Source of the DNA: Chrysogorgia sp. JL179-B06
Lineage: Eukaryota > Cnidaria > Anthozoa > Scleralcyonacea > Chrysogorgiidae
Assembly: GCA_035772405.1 (NCBI GenBank)
Contig: JAYKKM010000224.1
Coordinates: 875,001 to 939,000 of the forward strand
Length of the DNA stretch: 64,000 nt
Direction: 5' to 3'
Positions within the stretch are counted from its first letter, which is position 1, and each line of letters begins with the position of its first letter. This document shows, in pieces, positions 1 to 10,939 of this stretch. The notes beneath the pieces are model-generated. The model had not been told where the DNA came from and made no database searches. It was given only the letters and a program-made list of their open reading frames with translations. Both the position numbers and the translations under genes were made by a program.

Positions 1-136
1 ATTAAATTTAAAGAAAACTTAATTCAATTATATCTGTTAAGAGGTTTTATTGTAGTCTTGCAGAAAAATAAAGTGGCAAAAATTAAATTCAACCCACAAT
101 TTCTATTGGATTATCTACTAAAATTATATTCATGGT

Positions 137-208
137 TAGCAGGAAATGGTTTCGATCCATCGACCTCTGGGTTATGGGCCCAGCACGCTTCCACTGCGCC
201 ACCCTGCT
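137..208 (-). tRNA. initiator tRNA-Met (CAT), intact
   Basis: Read on the minus strand this is a 72-nt cloverleaf that starts AGCAGGG and ends CCTGCT plus A73. The anticodon stem is CTGGG/CCCAG with loop CCCATAA, so the anticodon is CAT. The three G:C pairs at the base of the anticodon stem, the A1:U72 pair and the T-loop ATCGAAA are hallmarks of eukaryotic initiator tRNA. A run of four T lies about 15 nt past the 3' end and could stop RNA polymerase III. Confidence 0.85.
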
Positions 209-450
209 GAACGAGTATTTGTGTATGGAAATTATGATATGAAGTAGTACACCTGGACCGTAGATAATAGTCAAATCTGACAAGGATCATTTTAACATAT
301 GTTAATAAAAAAGCCCGGTTTTTACTAATATCGCATTGAAGATTAAAAAAACGCAAATCCCTATATCTAATCCAGGTGAACACCTTTACAAATGCAATTT
401 CAGTAGAACTTAATTGAATTATATCTGTTTAGAGGTTTTATTTTAGTCTT

Positions 451-523
451 TAGAAGGAAATGATTACGACCCATCCAGTCTCTGGGTTATTGGCCCAGCA
501 TGCTTCCACTGCGCCACCATGCC
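451..523 (-). pseudogene. tRNA-like pseudogene, AAT loop
   Basis: Derived from the initiator tRNA-Met core. The anticodon loop reads CCAATAA (anticodon AAT), the acceptor strands GGCATGG and CCTTCTA no longer pair, and the T-arm is altered. One of six related copies that share these changes. Confidence 0.7.
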
Positions 524-648
524 GATCGCGTAATTGTGGATGGAAATTATGATATGAAGTAGTACACGTGGACCATAGTTGATAGTCAAATCGGTGCAGG
601 ATAATTTTAATTTTCTATTGGATTATCTACTAATAATATATTCATGGT

Positions 649-720
649 TAGCAGGAAATGGTTTCGATCCATCGACCTCTGGGTTATGCGTTCAGCACGC
701 TTCCACTGCGCCACCCTGCT
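649..720 (-). pseudogene. initiator tRNA-Met variant with broken anticodon stem
   Basis: CAT is kept, but the anticodon stem reads CTGAA against CCCAG, losing two pairs. The downstream minus-strand sequence also lacks the T-run seen after intact copies, so it is probably silent. Confidence 0.65.
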
Positions 721-1142
721 GAACGAGTAATTGTGGATGGAAATTATAATATGAAGTAATACACGTGGACCATAGATAATAGTCAAATCGGTGCAGGATA
801 ATTTTAACATATAACGTGAATTACCATTTTTAAAATAATACTAATATCAATAAAAAAGCTTGTTTTTTATCAATATCGCATCGACGACCAAAAAACGAAT
901 GTCCCTATTTTAAATCCAGGTGAAGATCTTTACTAATTAAATTTAAAGAAAACTTAATTCAATTATATCTGTTTAGAGTTTTTATTTTAGTCTTGCAGCA
1001 GGTGAACAGACAGGTGAACAAAACTTAATTGAATTATATCTGTTTAGAGGTTTTATTGTAGTCGTGCAGCAACATAAAGTGGTAAAAACAAAATACAAAC
1101 CGCACTTTCTACTGGATTATCTTCTAAAAATATATTGATGGT

Positions 1143-1214
1143 TAGCAGGAAATGGTTTCGATCCATCGACCTCTGGGTTATGGGCCCAGCACGCTTCCAC
1201 TGCGCCACCCTGCT
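1143..1214 (-). tRNA. initiator tRNA-Met (CAT), intact
   Basis: Same 72-nt sequence as the copy at 137-208 with all stems paired and the initiator hallmarks kept. A T5 run lies shortly downstream on the minus strand. Confidence 0.85.
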
Positions 1215-1537
1215 GAACGAGTAATTGTGGATGGAAATTATGATATGAAGTAGTACACCTGGACCGTAGCTAATAGTCAAATCGTTTCAGGATAATTTTA
1301 TCATATCATGTGAATAACAAATTTTTAAAATAATTCAAATGTCAATAAAAATTAAAAAAACGAAAGTCCCTATATCAAAGCCAGGTGAACACCTTTGGTA
1401 ATGAATTTTAAAGTAAACACTTAATACAATTATATCGGTTTAGATGTTTTATTGTAGTTTTGCAGCTAAACAAGTGATAAAAATAATATACAAACAATAT
1501 TTTCTATTGGATTATCTACTAATAATATATTCATGGT

Positions 1538-1609
1538 TAGCAGGAAATGGTTTCGATCCATCGACCTCTGGGTTATGCGCTCAGCACGCTTCCACTGCGC
1601 CACCCTGCT
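1538..1609 (-). pseudogene. initiator tRNA-Met variant with broken anticodon stem
   Basis: The anticodon arm reads CTGAGCGCATAACCCAG: CAT is kept but one of the initiator-type G:C pairs is lost and the loop is altered. There is no T-run within the next ~30 nt. Confidence 0.65.
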
Positions 1610-1921
1610 GAACGAGTAATTGTGGATGGAAATTATGATATTAAGTAGTACACCTGGAAGATAATAGTCAAATCTGCCAAGGATTATTTTAACATATCAT
1701 GTCAATAAAAAAGCCCGGTTTTTACTAATATCGCATTGAAGATCAAAAAAACCAAAATCCCTATATCTAATCCAGGTGAACACCTTTTCTAATTAAATTT
1801 AAAGAAAACTTAATTCAATTATATCTGTTTAGAGTTTTTATTTTAGTCTTGCATCAGATGAACAGACAGGTGAACAAAATTTAATTGAATTATATCTGTT
1901 TAGAGGTTTTATTTTAGTCTT

Positions 1922-1993
1922 TAGCAGGAAATGATTTCGACCCATCCAGTCTCTGGGTTATTGGCCCAGCATGCTTCCACCGCGCCACCATGG
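1922..1993 (-). pseudogene. tRNA-like pseudogene, AAT loop
   Basis: Same altered type as the copy at 451-523: anticodon loop CCAATAA and mismatched acceptor stem. Confidence 0.65.
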
Positions 1994-2324
1994 CGATCGA
2001 GTATATTAATTGTCAATGAGAATTACGATATGTAGTAGTACACGTGGACCGTAGATAATAGTCAAATCGTTGCAGGATAATTTTATCATATCATCTGAAT
2101 AACAAATTTTTAAAATAATTCAAATGTCAATAAAAAAACCAAAAAACGAAACTCCCTACATCAAAGCGAGGTGAACACCTTTACTAATGAAATTTAAAGT
2201 AAACACTTAATTCAATTATATCTGTTTGGTGGTTTTGTTGTAGTCGTGCAGCAACATAAAGTGGTAAAAACAAAATACAAACCGCACTTTCTACTGGATT
2301 ATCTTCTAAAAATATATTGATGGT

Positions 2325-2396
2325 TAGCAGGAAATGGTTTCGATCCATCGACCTCTGGGTTATGGGCCCAGCACGCTTCCACTGCGCCACCCTGCT
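2325..2396 (-). tRNA. initiator tRNA-Met (CAT), intact
   Basis: Full 72-nt core identical to the copy at 1143-1214, inside a block that duplicates that copy's surroundings. A T5 run follows the 3' end. Confidence 0.85.
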
Positions 2397-2719
2397 GAAC
2401 GAGTAATTGTGGATGGAAATTATGATATGAAGTAGTACACCTGGACCGTAGCTAATAGTCAAATCGTTTCAGGATAATTTTATCATATCATGTGAATAAC
2501 AAATTTTTAAAATAATTCAAATGTCAATAAAAATTAAATAAACGAAAGTCCCTATATCAAAGCCAGGTGAACACCTTTGGTAATGAATTTTAAAGTAAAC
2601 ACTTAATACAATTATATCGGTTTAGATGTTTTATTGTAGTTTTGCAGCTAAACAAGTGATAAAAATAATATACAAACAATATTTTCTATTGGATTATCTA
2701 CTAATAATATATTCATGGT

Positions 2720-2791
2720 TAGCAGGAAATGGTTTCGATCCATCGACCTCTGGGTTATGCGCTCAGCACGCTTCCACTGCGCCACCCTGCT
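2720..2791 (-). pseudogene. initiator tRNA-Met variant with broken anticodon stem
   Basis: Same CTGAG/CCCAG variant as at 1538-1609, inside a duplicate of that block. No T-run follows. Confidence 0.65.
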
Positions 2792-3144
2792 GAACGAGTA
2801 ATTGTGGATGGAAATTATAATATGAAGTAATACACGTGGACCATAGATAATAGTCAAATCGGTGCAGGATAATTTTAACATATAACGTGAATTACCATTT
2901 TTAAAATAATACTAATATCAATAAAAAAGCTTGTTTTTTATCAATATCGCATCGACGACCAAAAAACGAATGTCCCTATTTTAAATCCAGGTGAAGACCT
3001 TTACTAATTAAATTTAAAGAAAACTTAATTCAATTATATCTGTTTAGAGGTTTTATTGTAGTCGTGCAGCGACATAAAGTTGGAAACTAACAAAATACAA
3101 ACCGTACTTTCTATTTGATTATCTTCTAAAAATATATTGATGGT

Positions 3145-3216
3145 TAGCAGGAAATGGTTTCGATCCATCGACCTCTGGGTTATGGGCCCAGCACGCTTCC
3201 ACTGCGCCACCCTGCT
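3145..3216 (-). tRNA. initiator tRNA-Met (CAT), intact
   Basis: Full 72-nt core with anticodon CAT, paired acceptor stem and a T5 run downstream. Confidence 0.85.
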
Positions 3217-3527
3217 GAACGAGTATTTGTGGACGGAAATTATGATATTAAGTAGTACACCTGGAAGATAATAGTCAAATCTGCCAAGGATTATTTAACA
3301 TATCATGTCAATAAAAAAGCCCGGTTTTTACTAATATCGCATTGAAGATCAAAAAAACCAAAATCCCTATATCTAATCCAGGTGAACACCTTTTCTAATT
3401 AAATTTAAAGAAAACTTAATTCAATTATATCTGTTTAGAGTTTTTATTTTAGTCTTGCATCAGATGAACAGACAGGTGAACAAAATTTAATTGAATTATA
3501 TCTGTTTAGAGGTTTTATTTTAGTCTT

Positions 3528-3599
3528 TAGCAGGAAATGATTTCGACCCATCCAGTCTCTGGGTTATTGGCCCAGCATGCTTCCACCGCGCCACCATGG
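3528..3599 (-). pseudogene. tRNA-like pseudogene, AAT loop
   Basis: Duplicate of the copy at 1922-1993 (offset 1606). Confidence 0.65.
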
Positions 3600-3925
3600 C
3601 GATCGAGTAATTGTTAATGGGAATTACGATATGTAGTAGTACACGTGGACCGTAGATAATAGTCAAATCGTTGCAGGATAATTTTATCATATCATCTGAA
3701 TAACAAATTTTTAAAATAATTCAAATGTCAATAAAAAAACCAAAAAACGAAACTCCCTACATCAAAGCGAGGTGAACACCTTTACTAATGAAATTTAAAG
3801 TAAACACTTAATTCAATTATATCTGTTTGGTGGTTTTGTTGTAGTCGTGCAGCAACATAAAGTGGTAAAAACAAAATACAAACCGCACTTTCTACTGGAT
3901 TATCTTCTAAAAATATATTGATGGT

Positions 3926-3997
3926 TAGCAGGAAATGGTTTCGAGCCATCGACCTCTGGGTTATGGGCCCAGCACGCTTCCACTGCGCCACCCTGCT
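3926..3997 (-). tRNA. initiator tRNA-Met (CAT) with a T-loop change
   Basis: Stems and anticodon CAT are intact, but the T-loop reads CTCGAAA where the other copies have ATCGAAA. This also changes the internal B-box, so transcription may be reduced. Confidence 0.6.
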
Positions 3998-4343
3998 GAA
4001 CGAGTAATTGTGGATTGAAATTATGATATGAAATAGTACACGTGGAACATAATAGTCAAATCAGTGCAGGATAATTTTAACATATAATATGAATTACAAT
4101 TTTCAAAAAAATGCTAATATCAATAAAAAGCTTGTTTTTTATTAATATCGCATCGACGACCAAAAAACGAATGTCCCTATTTCAAATCCAGATGAACACC
4201 TTTACTAATTAAATTTAAAGAAAACTTAATACAATTATATCTGCTTAGATGTTTTATTGTAGTCTTGCAGCAACATAAAGTTGGAAAAACAAAATACAAC
4301 CCACATTTTCTATTGGATTATCTACTAAAATTATATTCATGGT

Positions 4344-4815
4344 TAGCAGGAAATGGTTTCGATCCATTGACCTCTGGGTTATGGGCCCAGCACGCTTCCA
4401 CTGCGCCACCGCAAATTTCGAAACCGTAGCCGGTCGGACAGCTCTTTGATGGTCGGTGGAATCTTGGGACTTTTTTACGCACCCTATTTTTTTGATAATA
4501 TTCTAAACCAAACCCTAAAACTAACCCTAACCTAACCTTAATCCTAACCCTATTAAAAAGAAAAAATTAAAGTAAAAATTTTAAAAAATAGAAAAATTAT
4601 ATACTCACCCAACATTCGAACCCGCTCTCACAACTAAAAATCAATAACACAGACCACTCGGCTATGCAAACAAACTTGAATTTTTTTGGTTGATAATCAA
4701 TATTTATGTAACCCATTGCAAGTAAACTATATATATACATAATAAAAAGATTCCACCGACCATCAAAGAGGTGTCCGACCGTCTACGGTTTCGAAATTTG
4801 CTGTGCCACCCTGCT
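4344..4815 (-). pseudogene. initiator tRNA-Met split by a MITE
   Basis: The core is cut in its 5' acceptor/D region by the 391-bp insertion at 4411-4801. The 9-bp sequence TGCGCCACC is duplicated (second copy TGTGCCACC). Without the insertion the core would match the intact copies apart from one change near the variable region. Confidence 0.85.
4411..4801. mobile_element. Mutator-like MITE (391 bp) inside a tRNA copy
   Basis: The ends form a ~54-bp inverted repeat starting GCAAATTTCGAAACCGTAG with two or three mismatches. It is flanked by a 9-bp target duplication, TGCGCCACC (4402-4410) and TGTGCCACC (4802-4810). A 9-bp duplication is typical of Mutator-like elements. There is no coding capacity. 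The interior (about 4490-4560) is a run of telomere-like CCCTAA variants. Confidence 0.8.
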
Positions 4816-5135
4816 GAACGAGTAAATGTGGATGGAAATTATGATATGAAGTAGTACACGTCGACCGTAGATAATAGTCAAATCGTTCCAGGATAATTTT
4901 ATCATATCATGTGAATAACAAATTTTTTAAATAATTCAAATGTCAATAAAAAAAAAAAAGGAAAGTCCCTATATCAAAGCCAGATGAACACCTTTACTAA
5001 TTAAATTTAAAGAAAACTTAATACAATTATATCTGCTTAGATGTTTTATTGTAGTCTTGCAGCAACATAAAGTTGGGAAAACAAAATACAACCCACATTT
5101 TCTATTGGATTATCTACTAAAATTATATTCATGGT

Positions 5136-5197
5136 TAGCAGGAGATGGTTTCGATCCATCGACCTCTGGGTTATGGGCCCAGCTGCGCCACCCTGCT
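5136..5197 (-). pseudogene. initiator tRNA-Met with 10-nt deletion
   Basis: The anticodon CAT survives but 10 nt covering the anticodon/D-arm junction are missing. The core is 62 nt long. Confidence 0.75.
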
Positions 5198-5509
5198 GAA
5201 CGAGTATCTGTGGATGGAAATTATGATATGAAGTAGCACACCTGGACCGTAGATAATAGTCAAATCTGCCAAGGATAATTTTAACATATCATGTCAATAC
5301 AAATGCCTGGTTTTTACTAATATCGTATTGAAGATAAAAAAAAACGAAAATCCCCATATATAATCCAGGTGAACACCTTTACAAATGAAATTTAAGTAAA
5401 ACTTAATTATATATGTTTAGAGTTTTTATTTTAGTCTTGCAGCAGGTGAACAGACAGGTGAACAAAACGTAATTGAATTATATCTGTTTAGTGGTGTTAC
5501 TTTAGGCTT

Positions 5510-5581
5510 TAGCAGGAAATTATTTCTAACCATCCTTCTCTGGGTTATTGGCCCAGCATGCATCCACTGCGCCACCATGCC
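5510..5581 (-). pseudogene. tRNA-like pseudogene, AAT loop
   Basis: CCAATAA loop, mismatched acceptor stem and extra T-arm changes. A degraded member of the AAT group. Confidence 0.6.
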
Positions 5582-5889
5582 GATCACGTAATTGTAGATG
5601 GAAATTATGATATGAAATAGTACAGGTGGACCGTAGATTCCAGGATAATTTTATCATATCATGTGAATAAGAAATTTTTTAAATAATTCAAATGTCAATA
5701 ATAATCCATAAAAACAAAAGTCCCTATATCAAAGCCAGGTAAACACCTTCACTAATGAAATTTAAAGTAAACACTTAATTCAATTATATCTGTTTAGATG
5801 TTTTATTGTAGTTTTGCAGCTGGCAATGATAAAAATAATATACAAACAATATTTTCTATTGGATTATCTACTAATAATATATTCATGGT

Positions 5890-5960
5890 TAGCAGGAAAT
5901 ATTTCGATCCATCGACCTCTGGGTTATGCGCTCAGCACGCTTCCACTGCGCCACCCTGCT
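5890..5960 (-). pseudogene. initiator tRNA-Met variant, 1-nt deletion
   Basis: CTGAG/CCCAG anticodon-stem variant that also lost one base between the T-arm and acceptor stem (71 nt). No T-run follows. Confidence 0.65.
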
Positions 5961-6112
5961 GAACGAGTATCTGTGGATTGAAATTATGCTATGAAGTCAA
6001 ATCTGCGAATTATATCTGTTTAAAGTTTTTATTTTAGTCTTGCCGCAGGTGAACAGACAGGTGAACAAAACGTAATTGAATTATATCTGTTTAGAGGTGT
6101 TATTTTAGTCTT

Positions 6113-6184
6113 TAGCAGGAAATGATTTCTAACCATCGTTCTTGGGGTTATTGGCCCAGCATGCATCCACTGCGCCACCATGCC
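6113..6184 (-). pseudogene. tRNA-like pseudogene, AAT loop
   Basis: Degraded AAT-group copy with further anticodon-stem and T-arm changes. Confidence 0.6.
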
Positions 6185-6516
6185 GAATGCCGATCGCATA
6201 ATTGTGGATGGAAATTACGATATGAAGTAGTACACGTGGACCGTAGATAATAGTCAAATCGCTGCAGGATAATTTTATCATATCATGTGAATAACAAATT
6301 TTTAAAATAATACAATTGTCAATAAAAAAGCCAAAAAACGAAGGTCCCTATATCAAAGCCAGGTGAACACCTTTACTAATGAAATTTAAAGTAAACACTT
6401 AATTCAATTATATCTGTTTAGAGGTTTTATTGTAGTCGTGCAGCGACATAAAGTTGGAAAAACAAAATACAAACCGCACTTTCTATTGGATTATCTTCTA
6501 AAAATATATTGATGGT

Positions 6517-6588
6517 TAACAGGAAATGATTTCGATCCATCGACCTCTGGGTTATGGGCCCAGCACGCTTCAACTGCGCCACCCTGCT
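6517..6588 (-). pseudogene. initiator tRNA-Met with stem mutations
   Basis: Anticodon CAT is kept. The acceptor 3' strand reads CCTGTTA, losing a pair, and single changes lie in the D-loop and near the T-arm. Possibly still transcribed but unlikely to be charged normally. Confidence 0.55.
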
Positions 6589-7034
6589 GAACGAGTATTT
6601 GTGGATGGAAATTATGATATTAAGTAGTACACCTGGAAGATAATACTCAAATCTGCCAAGGATAATTTTAACATATCATGTCAATAAAAAGCCCTGTTTT
6701 TACTAATATCGCATTGAAGATCAAATAGTACACGTGGAACATAGATAATAGTCAAATCGGTGCAGGATAATTTTAACATATAATGTGAATTACAATTTTG
6801 AAAAAAATGCTAATATCAATAAAAAAGCTTGTTTTTTATCAATATCGCATCGACGACCAAAAAACGAATGTCCCTATTTCAAATCCAGGTGAACACCTTT
6901 ACTAATTAAATTTAAAGAAAACTTAATTCAATTATATCTGTTTATAGTTTTTATTTTAGTCTTACAGCAGGTGAACAGACAGGTGAACAAAACTTAATTG
7001 AATTATATCTGTTTAGAGGTTTCATTTTAGTCTT

Positions 7035-7106
7035 TGGCAGGAAATTATTTCGACCCATCGTTCTCTGGGTTATTGGCCCAGCATGCTTCCACTGCGCCAT
7101 CATGCC
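7035..7106 (-). pseudogene. tRNA-like pseudogene, AAT loop
   Basis: AAT-group copy just upstream of the RTE-like insertion. Its A-box is altered and its acceptor stem is mismatched. Confidence 0.6.
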
Positions 7107-7228
7107 GATCGCGTAATTGTGGATGGGAATTATGATATGAAGTAGTACACGTGGACCGTAGATAATAGTCAAATCGTTCCAGGATAATTTTATCATATCA
7201 TGTGAATAACAAATTTTTTAAATAATTC

Positions 7229-8321
7229 TTGACTTGACTTGAATTGACTTGAGTCATCCGATGCCTTGTGGCAAAGGTGAAGCGTTCACGTAGTTTGTGC
7301 ACCAGGATTCTCGTTCTCTCATTGCGGCGAGAAGATCCAGTCCCGATAGATCAGTGTCCTTCTGATATGTTGTACACCGCGCGTAGCATTTTTGTATACG
7401 TTCCGTCTAGTTTCTTCGAACGCGCAACATTCAACGTCCATGAGTCTGAGCCGTAGAGTAATATTGTTTCGACTGAAGCCTTGAATACTTTTGTCTTGGT
7501 CTCTTTCTTGATCGATGCATGCCAAACCTTTTGCAGTGAGTTGATCGCGCTCCAGGCCTGACCAATTCTTATGCTCATATCATACCCAGAGTCGGTATAA
7601 CCACCCAAATACTTGAAGTCCTGGACCAGATAGATTGGAGAACCATCAGAAGAGAAGAGCTGGGTGACCGAAGTGGGATTTAGGTGCATGTATTTCGTCT
7701 TTGGAGCGTTCAGGAATAGACCGACATGCTGACACGCCTTCTCTACACGATTGAGGAGATCTTGCGCAGAATCGATGGTGTTTTCAAGAAGAGCGATATC
7801 ATCAGCATAATCAAGGTCTGCCAGAGTATCAGCCGGGTAACGGCGACTGCGGCGGCGCTTGAAAGTGAGACCATCTGATTCAGTGATAGCAGCACGGAGG
7901 GCAAAGTCCAGGCAGATGATGAACAGGAAGGGGGCAAGTGGATCCCCCTGTAGAACGCCTGTGTCAATGCTAAATAGATCTGTTACTCCTTCGGGTGTAA
8001 TCACGACCGCTGAAGTATCTTCATACATAACTCGGATGGCAGCAACAACATCGACAGGTATACCGTAAGCCTCAAGGATAAGGAAAATTTTCACACGATC
8101 AACCCAGTCAAATGCCTGGCGGAAGTCGATAAAAGACAGAACTGCTTCTTTGTTGTGGTTTTTCAGTTCCTCGACGATACGACGTAGGGCCAGGATGTGT
8201 GAGGTGGTTGATCTTTCCTGACGGAAACCGTTCTGATTTGGACGTAGCACAACTGAACGTCGATGGTTGGCCAAATTCTATTCAGGAGGCAGCGATTGTA
8301 TATTTTAGTATAATTTATTGT
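7229..8321 (-). mobile_element. 5'-truncated RTE-like non-LTR retrotransposon
   Basis: The insertion interrupts an array unit. The heptamer ATAATTC flanks it (7222-7228 and 8322-8328) as target duplication. The minus-strand 3' end carries a short GACTT/GAATT-type tandem tail (7229-7252), as many LINEs do. Only the reverse-transcriptase region remains; the 5' half with the endonuclease is missing, as expected from incomplete target-primed reverse transcription. Confidence 0.8.
7351..8274 (-). pseudogene. Reverse transcriptase fragment, RTE-like LINE
   Basis: The 307-residue frame contains RT motifs in order: the finger motif NQNGFRQERST near residues 13-23, palm motif A FIDFRQAFDWVD near 48-59, LQGDPLAPFLF near 109-119, and the catalytic YADD near residue 155. 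After that come thumb and C-terminal segments including FKYLGG. The order and the wording of these motifs resemble RTE-clade LINEs common in cnidarians; the clade call is inference. There is no endonuclease domain and no proper start, so this is a truncated copy. It sits in the tRNA satellite and is unrelated to its neighbours. Confidence 0.8.
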
Positions 8322-8536
8322 ATAATTCAAATGTCAATAAAAAAGCCAAAAAACGAAAGTCCCTATATCAGGTGAACGCCAGGTGAACACCTTTATTAAT
8401 GAAATTTAAAGTAAACGCTTAATTCAATTATATCTGTTTAGAGGTTTTATTGTAGTCGTGCAGCAACATAAAGTTGGAAAAACAAAATACAAACCGCACT
8501 TTCTACTGGATTATCTTCTAAAAATATATTGATGGT

Positions 8537-8600
8537 TAGCAGGAAATGGTTTCGATCCATCGACCTCTGGGTTATGGGCCCAGCACGCTTCCACTGCGCC
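8537..8600 (-). pseudogene. initiator tRNA-Met lacking the 5' acceptor strand
   Basis: Identical to the intact copies up to the D-arm, then joined to a different part of the repeat unit, so the 5' acceptor strand is missing. Confidence 0.75.
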
Positions 8601-8809
8601 ATATTTATCAATATCGCATCGACGACCAAAAAACGAATGTCCCTATTTCAAATCCAGGTGAACACCTTTACTAATTAAATTTAAAGGAAACTTAATTCAA
8701 TTATATCTGTTTGGAGGTTTTATTGTAGTCTTGCAGCCAAATAAAGTGGTAAAAATAAAATACAGCCCACATTTTCTATTGGATTATCTACTAAAATTAT
8801 ATTCATGGT

Positions 8810-8881
8810 TAGCAGGAAATGGTTTCGATCCATCGACCTCTGGGTTATGGGCCCAGCACGCTTCCACTGCGCCACCCTGCT
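8810..8881 (-). tRNA. initiator tRNA-Met (CAT), intact
   Basis: Full 72-nt core identical to the copy at 137-208, with a T4 run downstream on the minus strand. Confidence 0.85.
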
Positions 8882-9405
8882 GAACGAGTAATTGTGGATC
8901 GAAATTATGATATGAAATAGTACGCGTGGAACATAGATAATAGTCAAATCGGTGCAGGATAATTTTAACATATAATGTGAATTACAATTTTCAAAAAAAT
9001 GCTAATATCAATAAAAATCTTGTTTTTTATCAATATCGCATCGACGACCAAAAAACGAATGTCCCTATTTCAAATCCAGGTGAACACCTTTACTAATTAA
9101 ATTTAAAGGAAACTTAATTCAATTATATCTGTTTGGAGGTTTTATTGTAGTCTTGCAGCCAAATAAAGTGGTAAAAATAAAATACAACCCACATTTTCTA
9201 TTGGATTATCTACTAAAATTATATTCATGGTTAGCAGGAAATACTTTACTTTACTTTAATCAATTTTTCAATACATTACATTCATAATATAATCTAATGT
9301 ATTAGAGGTAGACCTAAAACAGAATACAAGATTCCCTACTATAGATCACCCAGGATACAGTTACAGTGCAACATACAATCATATAAACTTAAAAATATAA
9401 ATACA

Positions 9406-9945
9406 TTACAATGAATAATTGACATTACATTTCTTATAATAATATGAAAATAAATTTTTACGAAAAATAGATAAAGAACTAGACTCTCTGATATTCAGAG
9501 ATAAATTATTCCATAAATAACAAATACGAACAAAATAGGAATTTTTATAAGCCTCTGTCCTGCTAAAGGGAACATTGAGTGTAAGGTAATCAACGTTACG
9601 AAGAGGTTTGACACATGAGCGGAATGAGACATAATTTAAAATGTTTACAGAACACAAGTTCTTAAGACACTTAAAGAAAAAAAGTAAATCAGTTATTTCT
9701 CTACGATATTGTAACGGTAATAAATTCAGCTTATATAAGCGCTCATGTTCTGAAAAATCTTTACCAAGAATTAATCTAGTAGCTCTGCGCTGAATTTGTT
9801 CTAATTTAACAATATTTCTCTTAGTATATGGAGACCATACTACACTAGCATAATCCAAACGGGATCTAACCCAAGTTAAATAAAGCAATTTCTTAGTTTT
9901 GACGTCAGGTATTTCTTTACATGTTCGATAAAGTAAATTGAGCAT
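9406..9945 (-). pseudogene. CR1-like RT C-terminal domain
   Basis: The 179-residue frame continues the RT thumb: RSRLDYASVVWSPYTK, then LEQIQRRATRLI and CYLWNNLSLNIRESSSLSIFR, a block seen at the C-terminus of many CR1/Jockey proteins. The fragment at 63330-63707 is the matching region of another copy. Confidence 0.8.
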
Positions 9946-10033
9946 CTTTTGAGCTTTAGAAGTTATGTGGTCTACATGACTATTCCAATTTAGGTTGTGA
10001 GTATAATTAAAACACCAAGATCTTTCTCTACAT

Positions 10034-10939
10034 CTACACGCTCCAACTTAGTTTCTCGAAGAAAATAATCCCTATCAAATACAGATTTAATACGAGCAAC
10101 CCACAAGACCTTACATTACACTTCGAGACATTGAACTCCATTCCCCATGTACAAGACCACTTTAATAACTCGTTCAAATCGTTCTGTAGCTCATCCCCAT
10201 CCTCCTGACCAAGGACTAATCGAAAATACTTAGAGTCATCAGCGAATAGGGGTAACGATGTTTCTTTAGAAATTACGTTAGGCATGTCATTGATGAAAAT
10301 TAAAAAAAGAATCGGCCCCAAGATTGACCCTTGAGGCACCCCAGATGTTACTGGGAGAAAGTCAGACTCTACGTTATTTATCACAACCCTGTGTCTTCTG
10401 CCAGTTAGGTAAGATCTAAACCAAGACAACAATGAACCTCTAATACCAAAACATTCAAGCTTATACAACAACTTTTCGTGTGAAACCCGATCAAAGGCCT
10501 TGGAAAAATCAAGATAAATAATATCAACCTGTTGTCTCATCTCAAGAGCCTTAGCAAACTGGTGAACTACTTGAGATAATTGAGACACAGTTGATTTACC
10601 TGGCAGAAAACCGTGTTGCCATTGCCTAAGATAAGGAAATATAAAATCAAAAAACTCATTATAAACTAATCTCTCTAGTATTTTAGATAATACATCTAAG
10701 AGCGATATGCCTCTATAGTTAGGAAATTCTGTCTTAGAATCACTCTTATGAATGGGAACTAGGTTTAAATCTTTCCATTTTTCAGGAAAAATCCCGAGCT
10801 CCAAAGACATGTTAAATAACCGAGTCAAAGATGGTGCAATTTCCTCCGCACATGCTTGTAGAAGCTCAGTTGGCAGAGAAACCCAGTGATGCCTTATTAA
10901 CATCAAGCGATTTAAGTTGTTTAGACACTTTATCAACAC
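10034..10939 (-). pseudogene. CR1-like reverse transcriptase
   Basis: RT palm and finger motifs are clear: YRGISLL near residue 75, YLDFSKAFDRVSHE (motif A), SGVPQGSILGPILFLIFINDM (motif B, quoted to its end near residue 218) and the catalytic FADD near 232. F-A-D-D is usual in CR1/Jockey-type LINEs. The frame breaks just after this motif. Confidence 0.85.

Larger units (their letters stand above)
1..9242 (-). repeat. Satellite-like array of initiator tRNA-Met units
   Basis: The region is built from ~400-800 bp repeats. Each has a conserved AT-rich upstream part, a tRNA-like core and a conserved AT-rich downstream part. The core, read on the minus strand, is an initiator tRNA-Met of 72 nt. 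Some blocks are themselves duplicated: a block near 1395 recurs near 2577 (offset ~1182), and the block holding the core at 1922 recurs at 3528 (offset 1606). Copies differ in whether the tRNA is intact, so the array mixes plausible genes and pseudogenes. Short reading frames across it are by-products of the repeat. It could be seen as a tRNA-derived SINE family, but the tandem order and shared flanks favour local amplification. Confidence 0.85.

Noticed and set aside
451..523. tRNA-Ile (AAT)
   Set aside because: The anticodon change arose in a tRNA-Met-derived pseudogene with unpaired acceptor stem.
4490..4560. Interstitial telomere
   Set aside because: The CCCTAA-like run lies inside a MITE with its own TIR and target duplication and is irregular.
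89..8971. Many 60-90 residue frames with a shared AQWKRAGPITQRSMDRNHFLL-like core (quoted shortened: AQWKRAGPITQRSMDRN)
   Set aside because: They are translations of the initiator tRNA-Met core on the minus strand and simply repeat with the satellite.
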